From contig NZ_JWIC01000006.1 of NCBI RefSeq assembly GCF_000814765.1, positions 642,007-706,006 of the forward strand: a stretch of DNA of 64,000 bases, in the 5' to 3' direction. Shown piece after piece: positions 16,240 through 25,962 of this stretch. The notes beneath the pieces are model-generated. The model saw only the letters and a list, made by a program, of their open reading frames with translations. It was not told the DNA's origin and made no database searches. Each line of letters begins with the position of its first letter. The first letter of the stretch is position 1. The position numbers and the translations under genes are program-made. Origin of the DNA: Pseudoalteromonas luteoviolacea. Its GTDB lineage: Bacteria > Pseudomonadota > Gammaproteobacteria > Enterobacterales > Alteromonadaceae.

Positions 16240-17754
16240 ATGTCTTTTATCTCTCGCCTTTCAGCGATCGCAGTCGCACTTGGTACATCAATTTCGGTCA
16301 ATGCTGCAGACATCCAATTCACTTCTACACTTGATAACGCAGATTCTTTAGTTGTATTCAAAACTGAAGATAAAAAAGCGGCTTTTAAGTTTCTAGACAA
16401 ACCGACTAGAGCGCAATTAAACAGAGCATTAGAAAGTGAAGACTTCCAAGGTAAATTTGGAAAAACAGTTGAAGTACTTGCGCCAGTATCCTCTGACTAT
16501 AAACGCATTATTGTGGTTGGTCTTGGTAAAGAAGACGAACTAAATGCAAGCAAAATGACAAAAATTGGTGGCAACTTACACGCCAAGTTAGAAGACAAAA
16601 AATCTGCCAGTGTTGCAGTTGCTTTTGAAGACTTTGACGGTGAAATTAATAACTCACAGCTTGCGGCTCAACTAGCGCATGGTATCAACCTTCGTGACCA
16701 CACTTTTGAAGTATACAAAAAAGAGCCGAACAATTTTAAAGTAAGCTACAGCATCGATGTAGACAGCAAACGTAAAGCAGCTAAAGAGTACATTACGCTA
16801 GAACACATTCAATCAGGTGTTTTCTTAGCGCGTGACCTTACATCAGAAATTGCGTCAGAAATGACACCAGTTGATTTTGCACAAGCGGCAAAAGAGCTTG
16901 AGCAATATGGTGTAGAAGTAAAAGTATTAGAGCCTGCTGAAATTAAAGAACTAGGCATGGGGGCACTAGAAGCGGTAGGCCGCGGTAGTGCGCAAGGTTC
17001 ACGCCTTGTTATCGCACACTATAAAGGTAACAATGACACGCCTATCGCATTAGTTGGTAAAGGCATTACCTTTGACTCAGGTGGTTATAACGTTAAAACA
17101 GGCAAATCTATTGCGCTAATGAAAGTAGATATGGCTGGTGCTGCTGCCGTACTTGGTACTGTGCAAGCTATGGCAAAAGCAAAAGCAGACGTAAACGTAG
17201 TTGCTGTTATGCCTATGGCTGCAAACATGGTATCAGAAAACTCTTTCGCACCAGGTGATGTGCTTCGCACAGCGGAAGGCCTAAGTGTTGAAGTCCTTAA
17301 TACGGATGCTGAAGGTCGTCTAATTTTAAGTGATGCTTTATGGTACGCTCGCGAGTTCTATAAGCCAGAAATCATGATTGACCTTGCTACATTAACAGGC
17401 TCAAAAATCCGTGCAGTTGGTAACGACTACTCTGCTATTTTCTCAGAGGACGATGAGCTAGTTAAAGAATTCACCATTGCCGGTCAAACAGTTAACGAAC
17501 AAGTATGGCGTTTACCACTTGGATATAAAGACGCACTTAAGTCTGATATCGCAGATATGACAAATGTTGGCTCATACGGTCCAGGTGCGACAACTGCTGC
17601 AACCTTCCTACAGCAATTTGTTGGCGATACACGTTGGGTACACCTTGATATTGCAGGTAATGCAATTTCAAAGAAAACCAAAGATGAAGTACCAGCAGGT
17701 GGTACAGGTTACGGCGTACGAATTCTTAGTGAATGGCTGTTGAGCGGTAACTAA
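16240..17754 (+). CDS. pepA: exported M17 leucyl aminopeptidase
   Basis: A 504-residue metallopeptidase. I take the ATG at 16240, because AGAGG precedes it and the protein then begins with a clean signal peptide (residues 1-22, ending SVNA). An upstream in-frame TTG would spoil that. The M17 active site is complete: the metal and substrate residues of GKGITFDSGG start at 273 (Lys274, Asp279), and the NTDAEGRL signature is at 354-361. The family removes N-terminal residues, preferably leucine, using two divalent metals. Most homologues are cytoplasmic, so the export signal is notable. It is ended by the hairpin at 17771-17788 and is not part of the pxp operon downstream. Confidence 0.93.
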   Translation: MSFISRLSAIAVALGTSISVNAADIQFTSTLDNADSLVVFKTEDKKAAFKFLDKPTRAQLNRALESEDFQGKFGKTVEVLAPVSSDYKRIIVVGLGKEDELNASKMTKIGGNLHAKLEDKKSASVAVAFEDFDGEINNSQLAAQLAHGINLRDHTFEVYKKEPNNFKVSYSIDVDSKRKAAKEYITLEHIQSGVFLARDLTSEIASEMTPVDFAQAAKELEQYGVEVKVLEPAEIKELGMGALEAVGRGSAQGSRLVIAHYKGNNDTPIALVGKGITFDSGGYNVKTGKSIALMKVDMAGAAAVLGTVQAMAKAKADVNVVAVMPMAANMVSENSFAPGDVLRTAEGLSVEVLNTDAEGRLILSDALWYAREFYKPEIMIDLATLTGSKIRAVGNDYSAIFSEDDELVKEFTIAGQTVNEQVWRLPLGYKDALKSDIADMTNVGSYGPGATTAATFLQQFVGDTRWVHLDIAGNAISKKTKDEVPAGGTGYGVRILSEWLLSGN

Positions 17755-17770
17755 TCTACTTTCAGAAAAG

Positions 17771-17796
17771 GCCATGCAATTGCATGGCTTTTTTTG
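17771..17796 (+). terminator. terminator after pepA
   Basis: GCCATGCAATTGCATGGC is a perfect 18-bp palindrome followed by seven T. Confidence 0.8.
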
Positions 17797-17919
17797 TTAT
17801 TTCTAATAGTGTGGCCTCGCACACCATAAATATGTATATTAAACACGCATATTCACCTAATATGACAACGCAAAAATAATTAAGAATATCGTGTTGCAAA
17901 TTATAATAAAGACAACGTA

Positions 17920-18576
17920 ATGACTAACAACAAGATCTATATCCTAGGCGAGCGTGCACTCGTTTTAGAGATCACACAAGGTACCCTATCCCAGGAACAA
18001 CAAAGTAAGCTTTTCGCGCTTCACGCGTGGATGCGAGAACAAAAGGCCTTTATTGATATAGTCCCTGCAAAAACCACAATCACTGGCTATTTAATGCATT
18101 CTCAAGATCCAGAATATTGGTTAGATAAAATGCAAGATGCTTGGCAAAACATAAAGCCAGAATCTTATGCTCCGACTGTCCATACAATTTTGACACATTA
18201 CGGTAAACATTTTGGGCCAGACCTTGAGTCTGTTGCTAGTTTAACCGGCCTTTCACAGTCTCAAGTGGTAGAACTTCATAGTCAATGCCGATATCAAGTT
18301 AAGTTTTTGGGATTTTTGCCCGGCTTCGCTTACCTTGGAGAATTAAGCTCGGAACTACACCTGCCGAGATTGGATTCACCAAGAACGCATGTTCCGAAAG
18401 GGTCCGTTGCCATCGCACAAGACTTAACCGCTGTGTACCCTAGCGAATCTCCGGGTGGTTGGCGGTTAATTGGTCATACAGACACCGTATTATTCAATCA
18501 TAATTTAGATTCACCCAGTATTTTACAACCTGGAGACGTGGTGAAATTTATACCTAGCACGGAGGGCATATGCTAA
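17920..18576 (+). CDS. pxpB: 5-oxoprolinase subunit B (KipI family)
   Basis: A 218-residue protein of the KipI/PxpB family. Recognisable family strings are FLPGFAYLGEL, LPRLDSPRTHVPKGSVAIA and YPSESPGGWRLIG. With PxpA and PxpC it forms the ATP-dependent bacterial 5-oxoprolinase that opens pyroglutamate to glutamate. It is the first gene of a tightly packed operon; its end overlaps pxpC by seven bases. The partner pxpA is absent here. Confidence 0.92.
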   Translation: MTNNKIYILGERALVLEITQGTLSQEQQSKLFALHAWMREQKAFIDIVPAKTTITGYLMHSQDPEYWLDKMQDAWQNIKPESYAPTVHTILTHYGKHFGPDLESVASLTGLSQSQVVELHSQCRYQVKFLGFLPGFAYLGELSSELHLPRLDSPRTHVPKGSVAIAQDLTAVYPSESPGGWRLIGHTDTVLFNHNLDSPSILQPGDVVKFIPSTEGIC

Positions 18577-19511
18577 CAATCTTAAAATCTGGTATTCAAG
18601 CGTGTATACAAGATTTAGGAAGAGAAGGGTTTAGGCACTTAGGGGTTTCACAATCTGGCGTATTAGATCCATTGGCAGCAAAAAGTGCCAATATACTTCT
18701 AAACAACCAACAAGAAACACCAGTCATAGAAATTACAGTGGGTCTATGTCAGTTTAAGTTTGAGAAACCAACAAATTTTGCAATTACAGGGGCTGATCTC
18801 GGTGCAAAGCTTTCTGGTCAGCAATTGGCGGTTGGTTGGCGCTATCATGCTAACCAAGGTGATACGTTAACGTTTGCTACAAGTAAAACTGGGCTTAGAG
18901 CCTATTTAGCGATCCAAAATGGTTTTTCCAAATTATCCCCTGTCATGAATTCATATTCTACAGACTTACAAGCTGAGTTTGGTGGCACAAATGGCAAACC
19001 ACTTAATGATGGTGACGTGCTTGAATATGAGACCAACACAGCGCTAAGCTCCATCGGTGCTGCACTACCAGAATATACTGACACAATACGTGTCATTGTA
19101 GGGCCTCACATAGATATCATGTCAAAAGACAAACAACAAAGTTTGTTTGAGCAAAATTGGGGGGTATTGCCGCAAAGTAATCGTATGGGCGTTAGGCTAT
19201 CCAGCAAGACAGACTTTACCCACAACATCAGCATTGCAAGCCAAGGCGTTTGCCCAGGAACAGTGCAATTGCCGCCAAATGGCGACCCCATTGTGCTGTT
19301 AAATGACAGCCAAACAACAGGTGGTTACCCCATCATTGGTCAAGTTATTGAGGCAGATCTTAGACAGTTTAGTCAGCTTGGTGCTGGCCAAACATGCAAG
19401 TTTCTAGCCGTTGATAGGACGCAAGCTTTACAGGCAAAAACGCAACAATTACAACACATAGCACAGCTTGAAATCGCTGTACAACACCACAATAAGAAAA
19501 AACATGACTGA
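18570..19511 (+). CDS. pxpC: 5-oxoprolinase subunit C (KipA/biotin-dependent carboxyltransferase family)
   Basis: A 313-residue protein. GIQACIQDLGREGFRHLGV at the start and the later GVRL, GVCPGTVQLPPNGDPIVL and DSQTTGGYP strings are diagnostic of the PxpC/KipA/AHS2 family. It acts with PxpB and PxpA in ATP-dependent opening of 5-oxoproline. It overlaps pxpB at its start and the DUF969 gene at its end, so it is translationally coupled to both. Confidence 0.92.
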   Translation: MLTILKSGIQACIQDLGREGFRHLGVSQSGVLDPLAAKSANILLNNQQETPVIEITVGLCQFKFEKPTNFAITGADLGAKLSGQQLAVGWRYHANQGDTLTFATSKTGLRAYLAIQNGFSKLSPVMNSYSTDLQAEFGGTNGKPLNDGDVLEYETNTALSSIGAALPEYTDTIRVIVGPHIDIMSKDKQQSLFEQNWGVLPQSNRMGVRLSSKTDFTHNISIASQGVCPGTVQLPPNGDPIVLLNDSQTTGGYPIIGQVIEADLRQFSQLGAGQTCKFLAVDRTQALQAKTQQLQHIAQLEIAVQHHNKKKHD

Positions 19512-20241
19512 ACTAAACTTACTCCCATTAACGGGGATTTTGGTAGTCGTATTGGGCTTTGCCCTGCGATTCAATCCCTTATTAGTCGTCACCGCAGCCG
19601 GTCTAATTACTGGTTGGGCTGTCGACCTAAACTTTTCTGAATTACTTGCCACGTTTGGTGAAAAGTTTATGAATTCAAGACAACTTGCCAGCTTCTTACT
19701 CATCCTACCTGTGATTGCAATTCTAGAACGCTATGGTTTACAAAACCGTGCTAAAAACTGGATAGCTAACATTAAAGGGGCAACCACTGCCAGAATCTTA
19801 GGTATGTACTTTGTTGTGCGTGAATCCTCTGCAGCTCTAGGGCTTTTAAGCCTTGCAGGTCAAGCACAAACTGTTCGTCCACTACTTGCTCCCATGGCGC
19901 TAGGCGCAGCCGCGAACCAACATGGTGAATTACCAAAAGAAGTAAAAGATATGATCAGTGCACATTCGGCTGCGTGCGATAACATTGCAGTCTTTTTTGG
20001 CGAGGATATCTTTATCGCCTTTGGTGCAGTTTTATTGATGGATGCGTTTTTGAAAGAAAATGGCATTGCGGGTATCGAACCTCTGCACATAGGCTTGTGG
20101 GCGATCCCGACAGCGATTTTCGCGCTTATCGTTCATTTATTCCGCCTTGCTCGACTTGAAGCCAAGATTTGCAACAAAATTGCTGAAATCAGAGAACAAG
20201 AAGCACAAAACAAATCAGCAACGTCAGAGGAACCCGCATGA
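19504..20241 (+). CDS. DUF969 membrane protein (putative pyroglutamate permease subunit)
   Basis: A 245-residue protein with about six membrane segments. I place the start at the ATG at 19504, overlapping the pxpC stop. NPLLVVTAAGLITGW, FVVRESSAALGLLSLAGQ and GEDIFIAFGAVLL fit DUF969. DUF969 and DUF979 proteins are regularly encoded together with 5-oxoprolinase and Pcp genes and are thought to form a two-part transporter; uptake of pyroglutamate or pyroglutamyl peptides is inferred from that context. It overlaps the DUF979 gene by four bases (ATGA). Confidence 0.85.
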   Translation: MTELNLLPLTGILVVVLGFALRFNPLLVVTAAGLITGWAVDLNFSELLATFGEKFMNSRQLASFLLILPVIAILERYGLQNRAKNWIANIKGATTARILGMYFVVRESSAALGLLSLAGQAQTVRPLLAPMALGAAANQHGELPKEVKDMISAHSAACDNIAVFFGEDIFIAFGAVLLMDAFLKENGIAGIEPLHIGLWAIPTAIFALIVHLFRLARLEAKICNKIAEIREQEAQNKSATSEEPA

Positions 20242-21260
20242 GCGCAGTAAATCATTCATCACAAGCTGAGGCACCGGCATTACTTTCCATTGAAAATATT
20301 TATTTGCTGATCGGCTTTTTAGTGTTATTCCTCGTTATCAAAACACTTCAAGATAAAGGGCACCCAAAACGCTACACCACCGCCCTGTTTTGGATGTTGT
20401 TTGGTAATGTATTTTTATTTGGTGACCTCTCCATTGCTCTGATCGGTGAAACACTTACTTATCAATGGGTAGGTGTGAGTGTGATCATCATCGCCCTGCT
20501 AGCAGGTATGGGGAAAGTCTCCATGGGGACTTATTACACCCCAAGCGATGAAGAACTCGACCAAAGTGCAAAATCAATTGGTAACAAGCTATTTATACCT
20601 GCAATACTCATCCCAATCATCACCGTAATTTGTACCTTATTTTTAGGCGGCATTAACCTAGGTGGTACCTACTTATTTGATCAAAACCACCTAACTTTGG
20701 CGTCATTAACACTCGCTTGCGGTGGCGCTTTGTTAGTGGCATGGAAATTCACTTCTGGCAGCCCTATTCAAGCAATTGGCGAGTCTAGACGCCTTGTGGA
20801 CTCCATTGGTTGGGCTGCTATTTTGCCGCAAATGCTGGCCATGCTTGGTGGTGTATTTATTGTGGCGAACACAGGCACCGCGATTCAAGATATTGTCACT
20901 ATGTTTATTTCGCCAGATAATCGCTTCATGCTCGTTGTGCTTTATTGTGTTGGTATGGCACTGTTCACCATGGTTATGGGTAACGCGTTTGCGGCATTTC
21001 CGGTAATGACCGCAGGTATCGCCGTACCATTTTTAATCCAGGGACATGATGCAAGCCCTGCGCCTCTAGTTGCGATAGGCATGTACTCGGGATATTGCGG
21101 TACGCTTATGACGCCGATGGCTGCGAATTTTAATATCGTGCCTGCGGCGCTTCTTGATTTAAAAGATAAATACCAAGTGATCAAAGTACAAATTCCGACT
21201 GCGATCGCCCTGCTCATCATCAATATTTTCTTAATGTATGGGGTAATATTTAATGACTAA
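20238..21260 (+). CDS. DUF979 membrane protein (putative permease partner)
   Basis: A 340-residue protein with about ten membrane segments. The GMGKVSMGTYY, GWAAILPQMLAMLGG and MTAGIAVPFLIQGHDASP strings match DUF979, whose genes nearly always follow a DUF969 gene. Together they probably import the substrate used by PxpBC and Pcp. It overlaps the preceding gene by four bases and the following pcp by eight. Confidence 0.85.
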   Translation: MSAVNHSSQAEAPALLSIENIYLLIGFLVLFLVIKTLQDKGHPKRYTTALFWMLFGNVFLFGDLSIALIGETLTYQWVGVSVIIIALLAGMGKVSMGTYYTPSDEELDQSAKSIGNKLFIPAILIPIITVICTLFLGGINLGGTYLFDQNHLTLASLTLACGGALLVAWKFTSGSPIQAIGESRRLVDSIGWAAILPQMLAMLGGVFIVANTGTAIQDIVTMFISPDNRFMLVVLYCVGMALFTMVMGNAFAAFPVMTAGIAVPFLIQGHDASPAPLVAIGMYSGYCGTLMTPMAANFNIVPAALLDLKDKYQVIKVQIPTAIALLIINIFLMYGVIFND

Positions 21261-21915
21261 ACCGAATCACCCTACGGTATTAATTACTGGTTTTGAACCT
21301 TTTGGTGGCGAAGAGATCAACCCATCATGGCAAGCTGTGCAAAAACTAGAAGGATTAATCATCGAAGGCCATATGATAGTGACACGTGAACTTCCTTGTG
21401 AATTTGATACCTCACTTGAGTCTCTTTACAACAGCATCGCACTGCACGAGCCAAACCTGGTCTTATGTGTCGGTCAAGCTGGCGGCAGAAGTGACATCAC
21501 CATAGAGCGTATTGCTATCAATATCAACGACGCTAGGATCAAAGACAATGCTGGCCACCAACCAATCGATACCCCTGTGATAAAAGGCGGTCCAGCGGCG
21601 GTATTTGCCAAGCTGCCGATAAAACAGATGCTCTGGGATTTACATGAAGCGCACATTCCTGCCAGTATTTCAAATACCGCTGGCACCTATGTATGTAATC
21701 ATGTGATGTATGGATTATGCCACTATATTGAAACACACAAGGCAAATTTAAAAGGCGGATTTATCCATATTCCCTATTTGCCTGAGCAAGCAGTGCACCA
21801 CAGTGGTGCACCAAGTATGGCAGAATCTACAGTCATTGCAGCACTAAAAGCCATGATTGCGTCTGCTTTGACTCACGATCAAGACTTAGCCATTGCTGCG
21901 GGTACAACCCACTAA
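21253..21915 (+). CDS. pcp: pyroglutamyl-peptidase I
   Basis: A 220-residue cysteine peptidase of family C15 that removes N-terminal pyroglutamate from peptides. TGFEPFGGEEINPSW is the hallmark at residues of about 11-25. The triad motifs are present: Glu in GGRSDITIERIAIN, Cys in GTYVCNHVMYG and His in GFIHIPYLP. It closes the operon: Pcp frees pyroglutamate and the PxpB/C subunits would help convert it to glutamate. Length is normal; no signal peptide. Confidence 0.95.
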   Translation: MTKPNHPTVLITGFEPFGGEEINPSWQAVQKLEGLIIEGHMIVTRELPCEFDTSLESLYNSIALHEPNLVLCVGQAGGRSDITIERIAININDARIKDNAGHQPIDTPVIKGGPAAVFAKLPIKQMLWDLHEAHIPASISNTAGTYVCNHVMYGLCHYIETHKANLKGGFIHIPYLPEQAVHHSGAPSMAESTVIAALKAMIASALTHDQDLAIAAGTTH

Positions 21916-22117
21916 GCCCTTGCCTTATTTTGGTGCAGAAATGCACCAAAATCCTCCTCTATTTTCTTCTCTTATGTTTAAAATTTTCTGTGTGACTTAG
22001 CCAAAGTTTTCTGTTAGTTATAGTTTAAGCTTTATAAAAAATAACAATATATATCGCAGTGATAAGCCACCAAGTCAGTGTATAACAACTGGGTGTCGTA
22101 ACAGGAATGAGGGTACT

Positions 22118-23788
22118 ATGTGTTCAATATTTGGTGTATTAGAAATTCAAGGCTCGGCTGATAAGTTAAGAGCACAAGCAATAGAAATGTCTAAAAAACT
22201 TAGACATCGCGGACCTGACTGGTCAGGAGTATATTCAAGCGAAAAGGCTATTTTAGTGCACGAGCGCCTTGCTATCGTCGGTGTCGCCAGTGGTGCTCAA
22301 CCACTCTTTAACCCCGAGAAAACACATGTACTTGCGGTAAACGGAGAAATTTACAACCACAAAACATTAGCAGAACAGTTGGAAGTACCATTCGAATTTC
22401 AAACAAAGTCTGACTGTGAAGTTATTCTGGCACTGTATAAACAAAAAGGACCAGAGTTTTTAGATGATTTGAACGGTATTTTTGCTTTTTGTTTATATGA
22501 CGAAGAGCAAGATGCTTACCTTATTGGTCGAGATCATATTGGGATAATCCCACTGTATACTGGCCGAGACCAACACGGTAATTTTTATGTTGCCAGTGAA
22601 ATGAAAGCACTGACGCCAATTTGTACTCAAATAGAAGAATTCCCTCCTGGCCATTACTTATATTCAAAAGAAGGGACTTATCACAAATATTACCAACGCG
22701 ATTGGGAAAACTATGATGCCGTCAAAGAAAACCCAGCCAGTGCGCTCGATGTTAAAAATGGCTTAGAAGCAGCCGTTAAAAGACAATTGATGTGCGACGT
22801 GCCCTATGGTGTGTTGCTCTCAGGTGGTCTAGATTCATCAGTGATTTCTGCAATTACACAGCAATACGCCGCCAAACGAATAGAAGACAATGACGCCAGT
22901 GATGCATGGTGGCCCAAATTACACTCTTTCTCTATTGGCCTTGAAGGGTCGCCAGATTTAGCCGCTGCACAAAAAGTCGCAGACCAAATTGGAACCGTCC
23001 ACCACCCTATTCACTTTACAGTGCAACAAGGTTTAGATGCGCTTAAAGAAGTTGTATATCACTTAGAAACATACGACGTGACGACGATTCGTGCATCCAC
23101 GCCCATGTATTTGATGGCAAGATATATTAAAGCCATGGGGATCAAAATGGTGTTATCTGGTGAGGGAGCCGATGAGCTATTTGGTGGCTATTTATACTTC
23201 CACAAAGCCCCAAACAGTAAAGAGTTCCACGAAGAGCTTAATCGTAAAGTGTCAAAGTTACACATGTTTGATTGCCTGCGCGCGAACAAATCTATGGCAG
23301 CATGGGGGGTTGAAGCAAGGGTGCCATTCTTGGATAAAGAGTTTGTAGATATCGCCATGCGTACTAACCCAGAATATAAAATGTGTAAAGATGGCCGAAT
23401 TGAAAAACATGTGATCCGTGAAGGCTTTGACGGTTATATCCCAGATGACGTGCTTTGGCGTCAAAAAGAGCAATTCTCAGATGGCGTGGGCTATTCTTGG
23501 ATTGACTCTTTGCGTGATTACGCAGAGGCACAAGTGTCTGATCAAGATATAGCTAATGCGCATTATCGTTTCCCAATTAATACACCGGATAGTAAAGAAG
23601 CGTACTTCTATAGAACTATTTTTGAAGAGCATTTCCCGGGTGATGCCGCAGCTAAATGCGTCCCTCATGGCAAATCTGTTGCGTGCTCTACGCCTGAAGC
23701 ACTTGCTTGGGATGCAAGCTTTGAGAACAATGCGGATCCGTCGGGCCGTGCTGCAAACGTGCACAACGACGCCTATAAGCAAAAGTAG
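22118..23788 (+). CDS. asnB: asparagine synthase B (glutamine-hydrolysing)
   Basis: A 556-residue enzyme making asparagine from aspartate, ATP and glutamine. The N-terminal glutaminase starts MCSIFG with the catalytic Cys2 and contains LRHRGPDWSG and AVNGEIYNH. The synthetase half has the ATP-binding LLSGGLDSSVI loop, MVLSGEGADELFGGY and WGVEARVPFLDKEF. Length matches E. coli AsnB. Its ATG is preceded by GAGGG. It is monocistronic. Confidence 0.97.
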   Translation: MCSIFGVLEIQGSADKLRAQAIEMSKKLRHRGPDWSGVYSSEKAILVHERLAIVGVASGAQPLFNPEKTHVLAVNGEIYNHKTLAEQLEVPFEFQTKSDCEVILALYKQKGPEFLDDLNGIFAFCLYDEEQDAYLIGRDHIGIIPLYTGRDQHGNFYVASEMKALTPICTQIEEFPPGHYLYSKEGTYHKYYQRDWENYDAVKENPASALDVKNGLEAAVKRQLMCDVPYGVLLSGGLDSSVISAITQQYAAKRIEDNDASDAWWPKLHSFSIGLEGSPDLAAAQKVADQIGTVHHPIHFTVQQGLDALKEVVYHLETYDVTTIRASTPMYLMARYIKAMGIKMVLSGEGADELFGGYLYFHKAPNSKEFHEELNRKVSKLHMFDCLRANKSMAAWGVEARVPFLDKEFVDIAMRTNPEYKMCKDGRIEKHVIREGFDGYIPDDVLWRQKEQFSDGVGYSWIDSLRDYAEAQVSDQDIANAHYRFPINTPDSKEAYFYRTIFEEHFPGDAAAKCVPHGKSVACSTPEALAWDASFENNADPSGRAANVHNDAYKQK

Positions 23789-23932
23789 CAGCCCCGATTC
23801 CATTTGCCAACTATTCAAGCAGCCTATCAAATAAATTGTTAGCCTGCTTGAATAACCCTTCACATTATCGGTTTTTATCTTTGCTTTTACATACTACACT
23901 TGCAAATATCTTAATCTAAAAGAGAAAAAACA

Positions 23933-24406
23933 ATGATTGAACAAGGACAACGCATTCCTGAGTCGGTGCTAACAGAACTTACCTCTGATGGTATGCAAAA
24001 CCATACGTCAGACACACTTTTTGCAGATAAGAAGGTGGTTGTATTTGCTGTTCCTGGTGCTTTCACACCAACCTGCTCTGCTGCGCATTTGCCGGGTTTT
24101 GTCGCACTTGCTGACAAAATTAAAGCAAAAGGCGTTGATAGCATTATTTGTGTATCTGTAAACGATGCATTTGTTATGAAGGCGTGGGGCGAAGCACACA
24201 ATGCGGAAGCGTTGTTAATGTTGGGCGATGGTAATGCAAGCTTTACCAAAGCATTAGGCCTTGAAATGGATACTGAGACTTTTGGTGGCGTGCGCTCACA
24301 ACGCTATGCAATGATTGTCGATAACGGTGTTGTAACCCAACTAAATGTTGAAGCACCTAAAACATTTGAAGTCAGTAAAGCTGAAGTTATTTTAGAAGCG
24401 CTTTAA
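23933..24406 (+). CDS. peroxiredoxin (Prx5/AhpC-TSA type)
   Basis: A 157-residue thiol peroxidase. The peroxidatic site PGAFTPTCS gives Cys48, with Pro41 and Thr45 in their conserved places. The GVRSQRYAMIVDNGVV strand with the conserved arginine is typical of the Prx5 family. No glutaredoxin fusion is present. It reduces H2O2 and alkyl hydroperoxides using glutathione or thioredoxin systems. Ended by a hairpin at 24418-24448 shared with the convergent mesX gene. Confidence 0.93.
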   Translation: MIEQGQRIPESVLTELTSDGMQNHTSDTLFADKKVVVFAVPGAFTPTCSAAHLPGFVALADKIKAKGVDSIICVSVNDAFVMKAWGEAHNAEALLMLGDGNASFTKALGLEMDTETFGGVRSQRYAMIVDNGVVTQLNVEAPKTFEVSKAEVILEAL

Positions 24407-24417
24407 TCACTGATATT

Positions 24418-24455
24418 GTCAAACGAAAGAGCCATTCTTTCGTTTGACTTATTTT
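24418..24455. terminator. terminator after the peroxiredoxin gene
   Basis: GTCAAACGAAAGA, a five-base loop and TCTTTCGTTTGAC make a 13-bp stem followed by a T-rich stretch. No gene is visible between it and the mesX stop at 24580. Confidence 0.75.
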
Positions 24456-24579
24456 TATTAGGTAAATCCTTCTTGAGCGACTTATTAACGTTTCAATCTT
24501 GTCTACTGTTCCAGTAATTTCTCCAAACATGACTTCGATGCCACGAGTACGCTCACCCTTTAAAGTACAAAACTTGTTT

Positions 24580-25554
24580 TTAAGCGTAATGAGCTGACCA
24601 CTGGTCAAGGATCGTTTGATACGGCTTAATAAAGTTTTCTTCAGCAAATTTACCCTGTTCAATTGCCAGACGACTGCGCTCTTCACGGTCATAAACAATT
24701 TGTGTCAGTGAATGGTCCAAGTTTTTCAAATTTGGCTTATACACAGCACCTGCGACTGCATTGGCATTATAAATTTCTGGGCGATATATTCTTTGGAATG
24801 TGCCCATCGTGCTAATTGTGCTGATAAGCTCCAAATTTGAATAGTCATTCAATAAGTCACCACAGAAATAGAACGCAAATGGAGCAACACTATTTGGCGG
24901 CATGAAATAGCGAACTTGTAATCCCATTTTCTTGAAATACTGCTCAGTCAATGAAGACTCATTGGGTAAGTACTCGAAACCTAGCACCGGATGTTGATTT
25001 TCAGTTCTGTGATAAATTTTATTATCAGAAACACTTAAGCAAATCACTGGTGGCTTTTTGAAGTTTTGCTTATACGCCTCAGAAGTGACGAAATACTGAA
25101 ACAGCTTTCCGTGCAAATCACCGAAATCTTCAGGAATACTGAACTGTGGCTTATCTTTATTGTATGCACGCAGTCTTACGCTGAAATCGTAATCTCGAAC
25201 ATAAGAGGAGAAGTTATTACCTACAATACCTTCTATACGCTCGCCGGTCTTGTTGTCTAGGATATATGTTTTTAACACCTCGATAGAAGGGAAGCTTTCA
25301 CCACCTCCATCAATATCAATATCTACTGAGATAATCTCAAGCTCTACTGAATAACGGTCGCCTTGTGCGTTATCCCAATGAGCCAACGCATTAAAGTTAT
25401 TATCAATCATTGTTAATGCGTTACGCAGGTTAGCTTGTCGTCTTTCACCCCGCGCTAAATTTGCGAAGTTAGTCGTAATACGCGTGCTAGTTGCCGGGTG
25501 GTAATTTTCGTCTAATCGAAGGCTTTTAATTGTAAATGTGAAATCTTTGCTCAT
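24580..25554 (-). CDS. mesX: DUF1852 protein, MesX-type partner of a core methionine synthase
   Basis: A 324-residue protein with strong DUF1852 character: TRITTNFANLARGE, NALAHWDN, GNNFSSYVRDYDFSV, FGDLHGKLF, MPPNSVAPFAFYF and YDREERSRLA. MesX works with the short folate-independent methionine synthase MesD and is thought to act in an oxygen-dependent step; its biochemistry is not settled. In most genomes mesD follows directly, but here the stop is followed only by a convergent peroxiredoxin gene. A MetJ-type operator about 130 bp upstream ties it to methionine control. Confidence 0.88.
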   Translation of the reverse strand: MSKDFTFTIKSLRLDENYHPATSTRITTNFANLARGERRQANLRNALTMIDNNFNALAHWDNAQGDRYSVELEIISVDIDIDGGGESFPSIEVLKTYILDNKTGERIEGIVGNNFSSYVRDYDFSVRLRAYNKDKPQFSIPEDFGDLHGKLFQYFVTSEAYKQNFKKPPVICLSVSDNKIYHRTENQHPVLGFEYLPNESSLTEQYFKKMGLQVRYFMPPNSVAPFAFYFCGDLLNDYSNLELISTISTMGTFQRIYRPEIYNANAVAGAVYKPNLKNLDHSLTQIVYDREERSRLAIEQGKFAEENFIKPYQTILDQWSAHYA

Positions 25555-25683
25555 GGTACTATTACATCCAAAATTAGTTAGGTAACCCTAAGTTTATATC
25601 TCGCTCTATCGGGCTTTTTAATCCAGGCTGTGACTCATCCTCCTTAAATTTTGCCCTATGGCGAACTTAAGATTTGGATTTTT

Positions 25684-25707
25684 GGACATTTAGACGTCTA
25701 GAGCTTC
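25684..25707. promoter_or_regulatory. MetJ operator (tandem met boxes) upstream of mesX
   Basis: A perfect met box AGACGTCT at 25692-25699 is flanked in register by GGACATTT (5 of 8) and AGAGCTTC (4 of 8), giving three tandem 8-bp boxes as MetJ dimers require. It is 130-153 bp upstream of the mesX start. The remainder of 25555-25962 shows no gene. Confidence 0.7.
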
Positions 25708-25962
25708 TTGATAAATTATTTATACTCTTAAAGCTAAATAACTAAAAATGTTATTAATTCAAATCGAACATGAGGAAAATTAATAAACCATAAAAATCAA
25801 TATCTTTCCGCTATATAAACGCATCATTTAAATGCATTCTAAAAGTCACATACTGAGTTGATCGACATCAAAATACATATTGTTACCTTCGAAATTACGA
25901 GATGCTAACCACATTTCAATGCTGTAGTATTGCAACCTCAAATATAAGAAGAGATAAATTGA

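Noticed and set aside
24450..24579. Remnant of mesD downstream of mesX
   Set aside because: No frame in this stretch gives any methionine-synthase motif.
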